DNA of 57,369 nt, taken from the NCBI RefSeq assembly GCF_900411315.1, contig NZ_LS990887.1:1259230-1316598 (forward strand), given 5' to 3'. The notes beneath the pieces were generated by a model that worked only from the letters and a program-made list of their open reading frames with translations, was not told the origin of the DNA and made no database searches. The position numbers were made by a program, and so were the translations under genes. Shown piece by piece: positions 32,564 to 42,649 of the stretch (positions are counted from its first letter, which is position 1; every line of letters starts with the position of its first letter). Source of the stretch: Corynebacterium senegalense. Lineage in GTDB: Bacteria; Actinomycetota; Actinomycetes; Mycobacteriales; Mycobacteriaceae.

Positions 32564-32800
32564 ATGAGGAAGCACTACAAGGGCGACGACCCCAACGCGA
32601 CGCACGAGGCGGCCCAGCGCATCGAGGCCCCCCTGTCCGACTTCATGGCCCGGCTTTTCGCCGAGGAGCTGCCCTTCCTGGATTCCGTCTCCCGCACCCG
32701 CGTCTACGACCTGCTGCGTGAGCATAAGGCGGCGGGCCGCCCGGTCATCTCCTCGCAGGAGGAGCTACCTGCGGAAATCCGGGAGATCATGGACCTTTAG
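32564..32800 (+). CDS. Small conserved protein of unknown function
   Basis: 78 aa, soluble and charged (KHYKGDDPNATHEAAQRIEAPLSDFMARLFAEELPFLDSVS). The C-terminus is helical (EELPAEIREIMDL). No cysteine or membrane helix is present. The ATG at 32564 is preceded by TAAGCT 8 nt upstream, a leaderless arrangement; the GTG two codons earlier is less likely. It is 93 bp upstream of dprE1 in the same direction. I do not know its role. Confidence 0.6.
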   Translation: MRKHYKGDDPNATHEAAQRIEAPLSDFMARLFAEELPFLDSVSRTRVYDLLREHKAAGRPVISSQEELPAEIREIMDL

Positions 32801-32893
32801 CCGGTCTCATCGGAGACGCATATAACAGTGTTCCGATCCGACTTTCGGCGGACGCGGGCTAGGCTGGATTGCGTCGCCTATGAAGGAGAACCC

Positions 32894-34330
32894 TTGAAGA
32901 ACCCACCGAAGAACATGGAACTTCACACCACCCTTGAGTCGCTCCACGGCTGGGGCCGGACGGCCCCGTCGACAGCCCACGTCCTGTCCACCCCCGACGT
33001 CGAGATCATCAAGCAGGCGGTGGCGCAGGTCGCGGCGGACAACGAGGCTCTCCCCGAGCACCAGCGCCGCGGCGTGATCGCCCGCGGCATGGGCCGCTCC
33101 TACGGCGATCCGGCTCAGAACGGCGGCGGGCTCGTCGTGGACATGAAGCCGCTCAACGAGATCCACTCCATCGACCCCGAGACCGCCATCGTCGACGTCG
33201 ACGCCGGCGTCAACCTCGACCAGCTCATGAAGGCCGCGCTGCCCTTCGGGCTGTGGGTCCCGGTCCTGCCCGGCACCCGCCAGGTCACCATCGGCGGCGC
33301 GATCGGCCCGGACATCCACGGCAAGAACCACCACACCGCCGGCTCCTTCGGCAACCACGTCGTGTCCATGGAGCTCCTGGTCGCAGACGGCCGGGTCCTC
33401 CACCTCACCCCGGAGGGCAGCGCCGACGACCCGGACGGCACGCTGTTCTGGGCGACGGTCGGCGGCATGGGCCTGACCGGCATCATCCTCCGCGCGCGCA
33501 TCCGCATGACGAAGACGGAGACCGCCTACTTCATCGCCGACACCGACCGGACCGACACCCTCGACGAGACGATCGCGGCGCACTCCGACGGCTCCGAGGT
33601 GAACTACGAGTACTCTTCCGCCTGGTTCGACGCCATCTCCGCCCCGCCGAAGACGGGCCGCTCCACCATCTCCCGCGGCTCCCTGGCCACCCTGGCCCAG
33701 CTGGAGGAGTTCGCGCCCAAGCTGGCCAAGGACCCCCTGAAGTTCAACGCGCCGCAGCTGATGACGGTGCCGGACATTTTCCCCTCGTGGACGATGAACA
33801 AGCTCTCCCTCATGGCCATCGGCGAGGCCTACTACCTCATGGGCGCCCCGGCGCGGAACCAGGTGAAGAACCTCACGCAGTTCTACCAGCCGCTCGACCT
33901 GATTGGCGAGTGGAACCGCGGCTACGGCTCGGCCGGCTTCCTGCAGTACCAGTTCGTCGTGCCGACGGACGCGGTGGAGCCGTTCAAGGACATCATCTAC
34001 CAGATCCAGTCCAGCGGGCACTACACCGCGCTGAACGTGTTCAAGCTGTTCGGCGAGGGCAACCGCGCCCCGCTGTCCTACCCGATGAAGGGCTGGAACG
34101 TCTGCGTCGACTTCCCCATCCGCCCGGGCCTCGGCGAGTTCCTCGACCGCCTCGACCAGCAGGTGATGGAGTTCGGCGGGCGCCTCTACCTGGCCAAGGA
34201 GTCGCGCACCTCCGCCGAGAAGTTCCACGCCATGTACCCGGGGATGCAGGGCTGGCTGGACACCCGCCACGCCATCGACCCGACCGGCGTGTTCGCCTCC
34301 GACATGTCCCGCCGCCTCGAGCTCAACTAG
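32894..34330 (+). CDS. dprE1: Decaprenylphosphoryl-beta-D-ribose 2'-oxidase DprE1
   Basis: 478 aa flavoprotein of the VAO family. It oxidises decaprenyl-phosphoryl-ribose at C2, the first step to the arabinose donor. FAD-binding motifs are [16 protein letters not shown] and [22 protein letters not shown], the latter with the His that contacts FAD. The cysteine attacked by benzothiazinones in mycobacteria is present in [13 protein letters not shown], so the enzyme should be sensitive by this criterion. The start is TTG 32894, with AAGGAGAA 3-4 nt upstream; ATG at 32915 would have no ribosome binding site. dprE2 follows after 24 bp. Confidence 0.95.
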   Translation: MKNPPKNMELHTTLESLHGWGRTAPSTAHVLSTPDVEIIKQAVAQVAADNEALPEHQRRGVIARGMGRSYGDPAQNGGGLVVDMKPLNEIHSIDPETAIVDVDAGVNLDQLMKAALPFGLWVPVLPGTRQVTIGGAIGPDIHGKNHHTAGSFGNHVVSMELLVADGRVLHLTPEGSADDPDGTLFWATVGGMGLTGIILRARIRMTKTETAYFIADTDRTDTLDETIAAHSDGSEVNYEYSSAWFDAISAPPKTGRSTISRGSLATLAQLEEFAPKLAKDPLKFNAPQLMTVPDIFPSWTMNKLSLMAIGEAYYLMGAPARNQVKNLTQFYQPLDLIGEWNRGYGSAGFLQYQFVVPTDAVEPFKDIIYQIQSSGHYTALNVFKLFGEGNRAPLSYPMKGWNVCVDFPIRPGLGEFLDRLDQQVMEFGGRLYLAKESRTSAEKFHAMYPGMQGWLDTRHAIDPTGVFASDMSRRLELN

Positions 34331-34354
34331 CAGCCCGCACAAAGGAGAAACCAC

Positions 34355-35119
34355 ATGCTTAACGCAGTAGGCCAAGCCCAGCACATCCTGCTCATCGGCG
34401 GCACCTCGGAGATCGGCCTCGCCACCGTCGGCGAGATCATTTCCCGGGGCGGCGCCCCCACCGTCACCCTCGCGCTGCGCAAGGACTCCCCGCGCGCCGA
34501 GGCCGCCGTCGAGGAGGTGACCCGCGCGGGCGCCGGCGAGGTGCGCGTGGTCGACTTCCAGGCCACCGACTTCGCCTCCCACCCGGAGGTGATCCGGGAG
34601 GCCTTCGCCGCCGGTGACGTCGACGTGGCCGTCGTGGCCTTCGGCACCCTGGGCGACCAGGAGGCCCTGTGGCAGGACCAGGCCCTCGCCGTGGAGTCCG
34701 CGCAGACCAACTACACCGCCTACGTCTCCGTCGGCGTCCTGCTGGGCCAGGCGATGAAGGCGCAGGGCCACGGCACGATCATCGCCCTGAGCTCCGTGGC
34801 GGGCCAGAAGGTGCGCCGCTCCAACTTCGTCTACGGCTCCGCCAAGGCGGGCATGGACGGCTTCTACCTGCAGCTCGGGGAGGCCTTGCGCGGCGACGGG
34901 GTGAAGGTCACCGTGGTTCGCCCCGGCCAGGTGCGCACGAAGATGACGGCGGGCCTCGACGAGGCCCCGCTGACCGTGAACAAGGAGGACGTCGCCGAGG
35001 CCGCGGTCGAGGCGGCGCTCAAGGGCGAGCGCAGCGTCTTCGTGCACAAGCTCTTCGGCCCGGTCTCCTTCGTGCTCCAGCACATTCCGGCCCCGATCAT
35101 GCGTCGCCTGAGCTTCTAA
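34355..35119 (+). CDS. dprE2: Decaprenylphosphoryl-D-2-keto erythropentose reductase DprE2
   Basis: 254 aa short-chain dehydrogenase. It reduces the keto intermediate made by DprE1 with NADH to give decaprenyl-phosphoryl-arabinose. The nucleotide-binding motif is LLIGGTSEIGLATVGEI. The catalytic residues are Ser in IIALSSVAGQKVRRSNFV and Tyr-x3-Lys in VYGSAKAGMDGF. A good ribosome binding site (AAAGGAGAAA) precedes the ATG. It is cotranscribed with dprE1. Confidence 0.95.
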   Translation: MLNAVGQAQHILLIGGTSEIGLATVGEIISRGGAPTVTLALRKDSPRAEAAVEEVTRAGAGEVRVVDFQATDFASHPEVIREAFAAGDVDVAVVAFGTLGDQEALWQDQALAVESAQTNYTAYVSVGVLLGQAMKAQGHGTIIALSSVAGQKVRRSNFVYGSAKAGMDGFYLQLGEALRGDGVKVTVVRPGQVRTKMTAGLDEAPLTVNKEDVAEAAVEAALKGERSVFVHKLFGPVSFVLQHIPAPIMRRLSF

Positions 35120-35132
35120 GCTTCACGACGCC
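35120..35132 (+). repeat. Intergenic copy of the GCTTNNCGACGCC motif
   Basis: GCTTCACGACGCC starts right after the dprE2 stop codon, in non-coding DNA. Confidence 0.7.
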
Positions 35133-35149
35133 CCACGGGCGCCGGCCCA

Positions 35150-35197
35150 GATCCCCAGCCTGATCCCCGGCTTGATCCCCGGCTTGATCCCAGGCCC
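35150..35197 (+). repeat. Four tandem 12-bp repeats
   Basis: Units GATCCCCAGCCT, GATCCCCGGCTT, GATCCCCGGCTT and GATCCCAGGCCC stand head to tail between dprE2 and aftA. Units two and three are identical. They do not read as a coding segment. Such arrays can vary in copy number between strains. Confidence 0.8.
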
Positions 35198-35248
35198 CGC
35201 CCGCTCGCCACCACCGGTTTGTCGGACCCGTGTGAGAAACTGGAAGGC

Positions 35249-37240
35249 ATGCACGTTTCTCACACGGAAACACCCCCGGACCCGGACGCCGACCACCGCG
35301 CGGAGTTCCGCACCGTCGAGTACAGCCCGGACGCGCTGAGCGTGGGCGCCACCGTCTGGCGCTCCCTTGCCGCCGCCGCGGGCGGCGCGCTTCTCGCCCT
35401 GCTGGGCTGGTTCGTCCTCCACTCCGTCTCACTGCCGGCGTTCAACACGTCGATGTCGACGCGGGCGCTGGCCACCGCGACCTCCTTCGTCGTGATCGTG
35501 GCGGTGGCGCTTTTGCTGTGGCTCTGGATGCGCGACGCCGACGCGTCTGCGCCCCGCCCCCGGTGGCGCCGCGTCCTCACGGAGGTCGCCGCCACCCTCG
35601 CCCCCTCGGCCCTGGTGCTCACCTCCCTGGGCCTGCCCCTCAGCGCGACGAAGCTCTACCTGGACGGCATCCAGGTGGACCAGGGCTTCCGCACCCAGTT
35701 CCTGTCGCGCATGGCGCAGCAGCTGGGCAACCACGACATGAGCTACATCGATCTGCCCACCTTCTACCCGCTGGGATGGTTCTGGCTGGGCGGGCGGGCC
35801 GCGAACCTGCTCGGCATGCCCGGATGGGAGGTCTACCAGCCGTGGGCCATCGTCTCCCTGGCGGCCGCGGCGGCGGCGCTCACACCGCTGTGGCAGAAGC
35901 TGACCTCGTCCCTGCCGGTGGCGGCGACCGTCGCGCTCATCACCACCGCGGTTGTGCTCACGCAGACGCCGGACGAGCCCTACGCCGCCATCGTGGCGAT
36001 GTTCGTCCCCGCCGCGGCGATCGCCTCGGCGAAGGCCCTCACCGGCTCGTGGCCGGCCACCGCCGCGCTTGCCGTCTACCTGGGTGTTTCGGCGAACTTC
36101 TACACCCTCTACACCGCCATCTCTGCGCTGACCGTGGTCGTTTTCGCGGCGGTGTGCTACGCCCGGAAGGAGCGCAGCCTCACCCCCGTCACGCACCTGG
36201 TGGCCATCGGCGTCGGCTCGATCCTCATCGCGCTGATCTCGTGGGGCCCCTACCTCTACCAGGTGCTCTTCGGCGGCTACGAGGTGCGCAGCACGGCGAA
36301 CCACTTCCTGCCCACCGAGGGCACCGTGTTCCCCCTGCCGTTCTTCTCCCTCTCCATCGTGGGAGCGCTCAGCCTCGCGGGCCTGGCGTTTCTGCTGCTG
36401 CGGCTCAAGAACACCGACTTCACCGGCCTCGCGCTGGCCATCGCGGTCTGCTACGTCTGGGCGCTCGGCTCGATGGCCGCCTCCCTGGCTGGGACGTCGC
36501 TGCTGGGCTTCCGGCTCGAAGTGCTGATCACCCTGCTCTTCGTCACCGCGGGCGTGCTGGCGCTGGCGGAGGCGCGCCTCATCGGAATCGAGTACTTCTA
36601 CCCCGCGCGGGTTGGCGGGGCGGGGAAGCGCGCCGTCACAGCCGTCCTCACCGTCCTGCTCGCCGGGGCGGGGCTATCGCTGGTGCAGCAGATCCCGAAG
36701 GAGAACGAGGCCCACATCGACCAGGCCTACGCCGACACCGACGGCTACGGCGAGCGCGCCGACCGCTTCCCCCCGGACGCGGCGCAGTACTACGCGGAGA
36801 TCACCGACTTCATCGTCGACCACGGCCACCCCCAGCAGGACTCCGTCGTGTTCACCGACGAGATCAACTTCATGGCGTTCAACCCCTTCTACGGCTTCAA
36901 CGCCTTCACCAGCCACTACGCCAACCCCCTGGGCGAGTTCCACCTGCGCAACGCGGCCCTCCAGGAGTGGTCCGCGGGCTCCTTCGCGCAGCTGTCGGAG
37001 CCGGGGGAGTTCACGGCGGCGCTCGACTCCGCTCCCTGGCGCGCGCCGGACGCGTTCATTTTCCGCGGCGACCTGGACACCCCCGACGAGCCGTGGAAGA
37101 CCCACATCGCGCACGACATCTTCCCCAGCCAGCCGAACGTGCGCTACGAGGCACTGTTTTTCAACCCCGCCGCCTTCGACTCCCCCGCCTGGGACGTCAG
37201 GAAGATCGGCCCCTTCGTGGTGGCAGTTCGCAACCCGTGA
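35249..37240 (+). CDS. aftA: Galactan 5-O-arabinofuranosyltransferase AftA
   Basis: 663 aa, GT-C fold. It transfers the first arabinofuranose from decaprenyl-phosphoryl-arabinose to galactan outside the membrane. About eleven helices occupy residues 45-490 (for example RSLAAAAGGALLALLGWFVL; TSFVVIVAVALLLWLWM; VTHLVAIGVGSILIALISW). The first outer loop has the family segment LDGIQVDQGFRTQFLSRMA, which should hold the donor-site acidic residue. A periplasmic C-terminal domain follows from about residue 500. The ATG at 35249 has GGAAGG just upstream. emb follows 23 bp after the stop. Confidence 0.92.
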   Translation: MHVSHTETPPDPDADHRAEFRTVEYSPDALSVGATVWRSLAAAAGGALLALLGWFVLHSVSLPAFNTSMSTRALATATSFVVIVAVALLLWLWMRDADASAPRPRWRRVLTEVAATLAPSALVLTSLGLPLSATKLYLDGIQVDQGFRTQFLSRMAQQLGNHDMSYIDLPTFYPLGWFWLGGRAANLLGMPGWEVYQPWAIVSLAAAAAALTPLWQKLTSSLPVAATVALITTAVVLTQTPDEPYAAIVAMFVPAAAIASAKALTGSWPATAALAVYLGVSANFYTLYTAISALTVVVFAAVCYARKERSLTPVTHLVAIGVGSILIALISWGPYLYQVLFGGYEVRSTANHFLPTEGTVFPLPFFSLSIVGALSLAGLAFLLLRLKNTDFTGLALAIAVCYVWALGSMAASLAGTSLLGFRLEVLITLLFVTAGVLALAEARLIGIEYFYPARVGGAGKRAVTAVLTVLLAGAGLSLVQQIPKENEAHIDQAYADTDGYGERADRFPPDAAQYYAEITDFIVDHGHPQQDSVVFTDEINFMAFNPFYGFNAFTSHYANPLGEFHLRNAALQEWSAGSFAQLSEPGEFTAALDSAPWRAPDAFIFRGDLDTPDEPWKTHIAHDIFPSQPNVRYEALFFNPAAFDSPAWDVRKIGPFVVAVRNP

Positions 37241-37263
37241 GCCGGAAAGTAGAGTGACAACAC

Positions 37264-40200
37264 GTGACAGCACCTGAAACAGTCTCCAACCAGCAGGCGG
37301 GCTCGACGTCGGTGGCGCGCGGCGGGGCGTCGACAAGCTTCGCGCGCCTGGCCGCCGTCTCGGGCCTTGTGGCGTTCGTCTGCTTCGTCCTCACCCCGTT
37401 GCTGCCGGTCAACCAGGTCCAGTCCTCGCTGAGCTGGCCGCAGCAGGGGTCGCTGGATTCGGTCAACGCGCCGCTGATCTCGCTCGCCCCCGACGAGATT
37501 GAGCTCAGCGTGCCGGTCTCCGCGATCGGCTCGATCCGGCAAGGGCAGAACACCATCGTGGGCACGCTGCCCGACTCGTCGAGCGAGGCCTACGACCGCG
37601 GCATGTTCGTCACCGCGCCCGGGGGCGGCATCGTGGTCAACTCCGTCAACAAGGTGATCTTCGAGCTCACCCCCGAGGAGGTCAAGGAGCTGCCGCAGGG
37701 GGCGACGGTGAAGGTCCGCGCGACCGACGAGAGCGCGACCGTCGAGGTGCCCGGCACCGACCTCCGCGAGGAGACGGAGGACGACCTCAGGCCCCAGGTC
37801 ACCGGCATCTACACGGAGCTCGAGGGAGACGCCGCCGCGCTTAGCGACGCCGGACTTTCCTCCCAGGTGCAGATCAACTCCCGCTTCACCTCCTCGCCGA
37901 CCCTGATCAAGACCCTGGCGATGGTGGTCGGCTCCCTGGCGACGCTGGTCGCCCTGTACAGCCTCTGGCGCCTCGACCGCGCCGACGGGCGCCGCCTGCC
38001 CCTGTTCACCCGCGCGTGGCGCTCCTTCACCCCGCTGGACGGGGTGATGCTGGGCGTGCTCGGTTTCTGGCACGTCTTCGGCGCCAACACCTCGGACGAC
38101 GGCTACCTGCTCACCATGGCCCGGGTGGCCAACGAGTCCGACTACATGGCCAACTACTACCGCTGGTACGGGGTGCCGGAGTCGCCCTTCGGCTCCCCGT
38201 TCTACGACCTGCTCTCGCTTCTGGCGAAGGTGTCCACCGCGTCGATGTGGATGCGCCTGCCCACGCTGCTCGCCGGCATCCTGATCTGGTGGATCCTCTC
38301 CCGCGAGATCCTGCCGCGCCTGGGCACCGCCATCGCGCACCGCCGCGTGGCCTACTGGACGGCCGCCTTCGTCTTCCTCGCGTTCTGGCTGCCCTACGAC
38401 AACGGCACCCGCCCCGAGCCGATCATCGCCCTCGGGCTCATCGCCACCTGGGCGGCCTTCGAGCGCTCGATCGCCTCGCAGCGCCTGTTCCCGGCGGCCG
38501 TGGGCACCCTGATCGCCGCGTTCACCCTGGCGTGCGGGCCGACGGGCCTGGCGGCGGTGGGCGTGTTCCTCATCAGCCTGCCGGAGCTGTTCCGCACCAT
38601 GAACGCCCGCCTGGACCTGGCGCCCCGCCTCTCCTACGTGGCGGCGTTCCTGGGCGTGGGCACCGCGGTGATGATCCCGGTGTTCCACGACCAGACCCTC
38701 GCGGCGGTGCTGGAGGCCACGGCGGTGCGCTCGGAGGTGGGACCGGCCCTGGAGTGGTACGCCGAGGCGGCGCGCTACTACACGCTGTTCCAGCAGTCCG
38801 TGGACGGCTCGATGACGCGCCGCTTCCCGATGTTCATCTTCGCCTTCTCCTTCGTGCTCATCCTCTGGGCGCTCTCCCGCTTCGGCGGGGTGCCGGGCGC
38901 CTCCCGCGGGCCGGTGAACAGGCTGGTCATGATCGTCGGCCTGACCACGTTCTTCTTCATGTTCACGCCGACGAAGTGGACGCACCACTTCGGCATCTAC
39001 GCCGGCGTCGGCGGCGCGGCCGCCGCCGTGGGCGCGGTGGTGCTCAGCCAGGTGGCACTGCGCTCGGCGCGCAACCGCACCCTGGCGATTGCCGCGGTGC
39101 TGTTCATCATGTCCCTTTCCCTGGCGGGCTGGAACGCCTGGTGGTACGTTTCCTCCTTCGGCGTCCCGTGGTGGGACCGCACGGTCCAGCTGAAGGCCGT
39201 GGAGGCGAACACGGTGATGCTGGCCATCACCCTGCTGGTGCTGGGCGTCGCGGTGGTGCAGGCCCTGCGCCCGGGCGGGCGCCTGAGCCGGGCCGAGCGG
39301 GGCCGCTGGGCAGGCGTCATGTCCTCCCCCATCGCCGTCGTGTCCGTCCTGATGGTCGCGTTCTCCTGCCTCACCTTCCTCAAGGCGTTCATCGACCAGG
39401 CACCGGCCTATTCGGTGGGCATGGGCAACGTGAAGACCTTCGCGGGCAACAGCTGCGCCCTGGGCGGCGAGGTGCTGCTGGAGACCGACACGAACGATTC
39501 CTTCCTCACCCCGCTCGCCGGGGTGCCGCTGGGCCGCTCCCTCGACTCGGGAGAGAACCGCGGCTTCGCCCCCGAGGGCGTGCCCGCCTACATCGTCTCG
39601 GAGAAGGACAACGTGGCCACCTCCGACTCGCGCACCACCGGCGGCGACGCGGCGGCCGCGGCCCCGGCGGACAACGCCGCTGCGGGCACGAATGCGGGCG
39701 GGGCGACGACGGACGGCACCACCGACACCGCGCAGGCGGCGGGCGGCACCGACTCCAAGGTGGCGGACACCACCGCCCAGGAGCAGTCGACCTCCCGCAC
39801 CAGCACCCAGGGCAACAGGCCCGCCAACATGCGCGGGGTCAACGGCTCCACGGTGCGCCTGCCCTTCAACCTGGACTACAACCGGGTGCCCGTCCTGGGC
39901 ACCTTCTCGGACAACCCGGAGGCCTCCTCCTACATCGAGACCTCCTGGTACGAGCTTCCCGACGCCCGCGAGGACGCCCCGCTGCTGGTCACCTCCGTGG
40001 CCGGGCGCATCGCGCACCACGACATCAACGGCGTGGAGCAGGAGGGCGCGGACCTCAAGCTGGAGTACGGCAAGCGCACCGGCGACGGTGAGGTCGAGGT
40101 GCTCGGCGACGTCGAGATGCTGGACCAGGGCCCGACCCCGTCGTGGCGCAACCTGCGCTACCCCCTGGCGGACCTGCCCGAGGAGGCGGACGTGGCCCGG

Positions 40201-40680
40201 CTGGTCGGCGAGGATGCCTCGCTGAAGCTGGAGGACTGGATGGCGGTGACCCCGCTGCGCGTGCCCACGCTCGCTCCGCTGGGCGACGTCCTCGAGCCCG
40301 ACACCCCGGGCCTGCTCGACTGGTCGGTGGCCTTCCAGTATCCCTGCCAGCGCACGTTCAACCACTACGCGGGCGTGGCGGAGATCCCCGAGTTCCGCAT
40401 CATGCCGGACGCCCCGGGCAAGAAGCAGCTCTCGGGCTTCATGGACTTCCTCGGCGGGGGCGCCCTCGCCACCGCCGAGGCCGTGAACTACTCCTACGAA
40501 ATCCCGGGTTACCTCGACGGCGACTGGCAGCGCGACTGGGGCTCCGTGGCGAAGTACGAGCGCCGCACCGATTCGGCGGGCAGGGAGCCCCGCCTCGCGG
40601 AGATCAGCCACGACGAGATCACCCGCAGCGGCTGGTGGTCGCCGGGCCCGATGAAGATCCGCAACCCCGACGAAACCTAG
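37264..40680 (+). CDS. emb: Arabinosyltransferase Emb
   Basis: 1138 aa, GT53 family. It extends the arabinan of arabinogalactan; corynebacteria have one Emb where mycobacteria have EmbA, B and C. It is the likely ethambutol target. The N-terminal helix is followed by a jelly-roll-like domain (about 60-210), then the GT-C core with the donor-site motif NTSDDGYLLTMARVANESDYM. About 15 helices end near residue 710, and a periplasmic carbohydrate-binding C-terminal domain follows. A low-complexity Ala/Thr/Gly-rich insertion lies at about residues 795-855. GTG start, at the usual position relative to TM1. Confidence 0.94.
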   Translation: MTAPETVSNQQAGSTSVARGGASTSFARLAAVSGLVAFVCFVLTPLLPVNQVQSSLSWPQQGSLDSVNAPLISLAPDEIELSVPVSAIGSIRQGQNTIVGTLPDSSSEAYDRGMFVTAPGGGIVVNSVNKVIFELTPEEVKELPQGATVKVRATDESATVEVPGTDLREETEDDLRPQVTGIYTELEGDAAALSDAGLSSQVQINSRFTSSPTLIKTLAMVVGSLATLVALYSLWRLDRADGRRLPLFTRAWRSFTPLDGVMLGVLGFWHVFGANTSDDGYLLTMARVANESDYMANYYRWYGVPESPFGSPFYDLLSLLAKVSTASMWMRLPTLLAGILIWWILSREILPRLGTAIAHRRVAYWTAAFVFLAFWLPYDNGTRPEPIIALGLIATWAAFERSIASQRLFPAAVGTLIAAFTLACGPTGLAAVGVFLISLPELFRTMNARLDLAPRLSYVAAFLGVGTAVMIPVFHDQTLAAVLEATAVRSEVGPALEWYAEAARYYTLFQQSVDGSMTRRFPMFIFAFSFVLILWALSRFGGVPGASRGPVNRLVMIVGLTTFFFMFTPTKWTHHFGIYAGVGGAAAAVGAVVLSQVALRSARNRTLAIAAVLFIMSLSLAGWNAWWYVSSFGVPWWDRTVQLKAVEANTVMLAITLLVLGVAVVQALRPGGRLSRAERGRWAGVMSSPIAVVSVLMVAFSCLTFLKAFIDQAPAYSVGMGNVKTFAGNSCALGGEVLLETDTNDSFLTPLAGVPLGRSLDSGENRGFAPEGVPAYIVSEKDNVATSDSRTTGGDAAAAAPADNAAAGTNAGGATTDGTTDTAQAAGGTDSKVADTTAQEQSTSRTSTQGNRPANMRGVNGSTVRLPFNLDYNRVPVLGTFSDNPEASSYIETSWYELPDAREDAPLLVTSVAGRIAHHDINGVEQEGADLKLEYGKRTGDGEVEVLGDVEMLDQGPTPSWRNLRYPLADLPEEADVARLVGEDASLKLEDWMAVTPLRVPTLAPLGDVLEPDTPGLLDWSVAFQYPCQRTFNHYAGVAEIPEFRIMPDAPGKKQLSGFMDFLGGGALATAEAVNYSYEIPGYLDGDWQRDWGSVAKYERRTDSAGREPRLAEISHDEITRSGWWSPGPMKIRNPDET

Positions 40681-40741
40681 GCGGCGGGGCCCGGCGCGCG
40701 AACCCGCGCGTCGGTCTTCCGCCCCGCGTTAAGGTAGTGGC

Positions 40742-42649
40742 ATGAACGACCTGTTTGAACTAGTCAACGGCCACTGGGTGGAATCCCACACCATCCCCGC
40801 CGACCGCGGCATCGACGGCGCCTTCTACGCCCTGCGCGACAAGGCGGAGGAGGACGTCCGCGCCCTTCTGGAGCAGGGCGCCGGCCGCGGCGGCGACCTG
40901 TACCTCTCCTTCATGGACACCGACGCCGTCAACGCCGCGGGCATGGCCCCGCTGGAGGAGGACCTCGCGCGGCTGGGCGCCGCCGACATCGAGGAGTTCG
41001 TGCACAACCTCGGTCTCCTCGAGCGCGAGGGCGTCGGCGGTCCGCTGTCCTACTGGGTGGAGAAGGACTCGCAGGGCGAGGAGTCCGTGCCCTACCTCAT
41101 CCAGAGCGGGCTCGGGCTGCCCGACGAGGCCTACTACCACTCCCCCGAGCACGCCGAGACGCTGCGGAAGTACGGCGCGCACGTGGAGAGGATGCTGGGC
41201 TTCCTCGACCCCGCCTACCTCTTCGGGCTGACGCCGGAGATTGCGGCGCAGCGCATCGTCAACCTGGAGACGCAGCTGGCGCACAGCCACTGGGATGTCG
41301 TGTCCACCCGCGACGCGATGGCCACGTACAACCCGGTCGAGCTGAGCGAGCTGCCGCCGATCATCCAGACGCTGCTGCGCGCCTCCGGGCTCGGGGACGG
41401 CCGCGTGATCAACATGATGCCCTCCTTCACCGAGGACCTGGCGGGGATGCTGCGCCCGGAGACCTTCGCGGACTGGCAGCTGTGGGGCGCGTGGAACATC
41501 CTGCGCTCCCGGGCGGGCGTGCTCCCCGACGAAGTCGGCGCGGCCAACTTCGAGTTCTACGGCACCGTGCTGTCCGGGGCGACGGAGCAGCGCGACCGCT
41601 GGAAGAGGGGCGTGAGCCTGGCGGAGTCGCTGGTCGGCGAGGAGATGGGCCAGGTGTACGTCGAGAAGCACTTCCCCGCTTCCTCCAAGGACCGGATGCT
41701 GGAGCTCGTCGGCTACCTCATCCAGGCCTACCGCGAGCGCATCACCGAGCTTGAGTGGATGGGCCCGAACACGCGCGAGCGGGCGCTGGAGAAGCTCGCG
41801 CAGTTCAACGCGAAGATCGGCTACCCGGACCGTTGGCGCGACTACTCGGAGCTGACCTTCTCCCCGAAGGGCGCGGACCTGCTGGCCAACGTGCGCCGCG
41901 GCGCCGCCTTCGAGCACGCCTACCAGACGGCGAAGGTGGGCAAGCCCGCCGACCGCGACGAGTGGGTGACCACCCCGCAGACCGTCAACGCCTTCTACAA
42001 CCCGGTGGTCAACGACATCACCTTCCCCGCCGCCATCCTCCAGCCTCCGTTCTTCGACCCGGAGGCGGACGCGGCGGACAACTTCGGCGCCATCGGCGCG
42101 GTGATCGGCCACGAGATCGGGCACGGCTTCGACGACCAGGGCTCGCGTTACGACGGCCTGGGCAACCTGCAGTCCTGGTGGACCGACGAGGACCGCGAGC
42201 GCTTCGACGAGCTCACCGCGAAGCTGGTGGAGCAGTTCGACGGCCTGGTTCCCTCGGTGCTGCAGGGCCGCGAGGACATCAGCGGCGTCAACGGCAAGTT
42301 CACCCTCGGCGAGAACATCGGCGACCTCGGCGGGCTGGGCATCGCCGTCGTGGCGTACAAGCTCTACCTGAAGGAGCAGGGGCTTTCCGACGGCCCCGCG
42401 CTGCCCGTGGCGGACGTCGACGGGCAGTTCACCGGCTTCCAGCGCCTCTTCCTTTCGTGGGCGCGCGTGTGGCGCTCGAAGACACGCCCGGAGATGGCGG
42501 CCCAGCTGCTGGCCATCGACCCGCACTCGCCGAACGAGTTCCGCTGCAACGTCATCGCGGCGAACATCCCCGAGTTCTACGAGGCCTTCGACGTGGAGCC
42601 GGGCTCCGCGATGTGGCTCGACGAGCAGGACCGGGTGACGATTTGGTGA
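40742..42649 (+). CDS. M13-family zinc metallopeptidase (PepO-like)
   Basis: 635 aa, a typical length for neprilysin-like peptidases. The zinc site is AVIGHEIGHGFDDQGS (HExxH) and the third ligand Glu is in GENIGDLGGLGIAV. The substrate-binding NAFYNP motif (VNAFYNPVVNDITFPAAIL) is intact. There is no signal peptide, so it acts in the cytosol. The eukaryotic C-terminal CxxW is absent, as in many bacterial members. TAAGGT or TAGTGG lies just before the ATG, suggesting a leaderless message. The stop overlaps the next gene in GTGA. Confidence 0.93.
   Translation: MNDLFELVNGHWVESHTIPADRGIDGAFYALRDKAEEDVRALLEQGAGRGGDLYLSFMDTDAVNAAGMAPLEEDLARLGAADIEEFVHNLGLLEREGVGGPLSYWVEKDSQGEESVPYLIQSGLGLPDEAYYHSPEHAETLRKYGAHVERMLGFLDPAYLFGLTPEIAAQRIVNLETQLAHSHWDVVSTRDAMATYNPVELSELPPIIQTLLRASGLGDGRVINMMPSFTEDLAGMLRPETFADWQLWGAWNILRSRAGVLPDEVGAANFEFYGTVLSGATEQRDRWKRGVSLAESLVGEEMGQVYVEKHFPASSKDRMLELVGYLIQAYRERITELEWMGPNTRERALEKLAQFNAKIGYPDRWRDYSELTFSPKGADLLANVRRGAAFEHAYQTAKVGKPADRDEWVTTPQTVNAFYNPVVNDITFPAAILQPPFFDPEADAADNFGAIGAVIGHEIGHGFDDQGSRYDGLGNLQSWWTDEDRERFDELTAKLVEQFDGLVPSVLQGREDISGVNGKFTLGENIGDLGGLGIAVVAYKLYLKEQGLSDGPALPVADVDGQFTGFQRLFLSWARVWRSKTRPEMAAQLLAIDPHSPNEFRCNVIAANIPEFYEAFDVEPGSAMWLDEQDRVTIW

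Noticed and set aside
35150..35197. Tandem repeats as an iteron origin
   Set aside because: There are only four 12-bp G+C-rich units, no A+T-rich stretch and no replication initiator gene close by.
37144..40611. An 1155-codon minus-strand open frame opposite emb
   Set aside because: It consists of His/Arg/Gly-rich sequence without domains. emb on the plus strand has a full arabinosyltransferase architecture.
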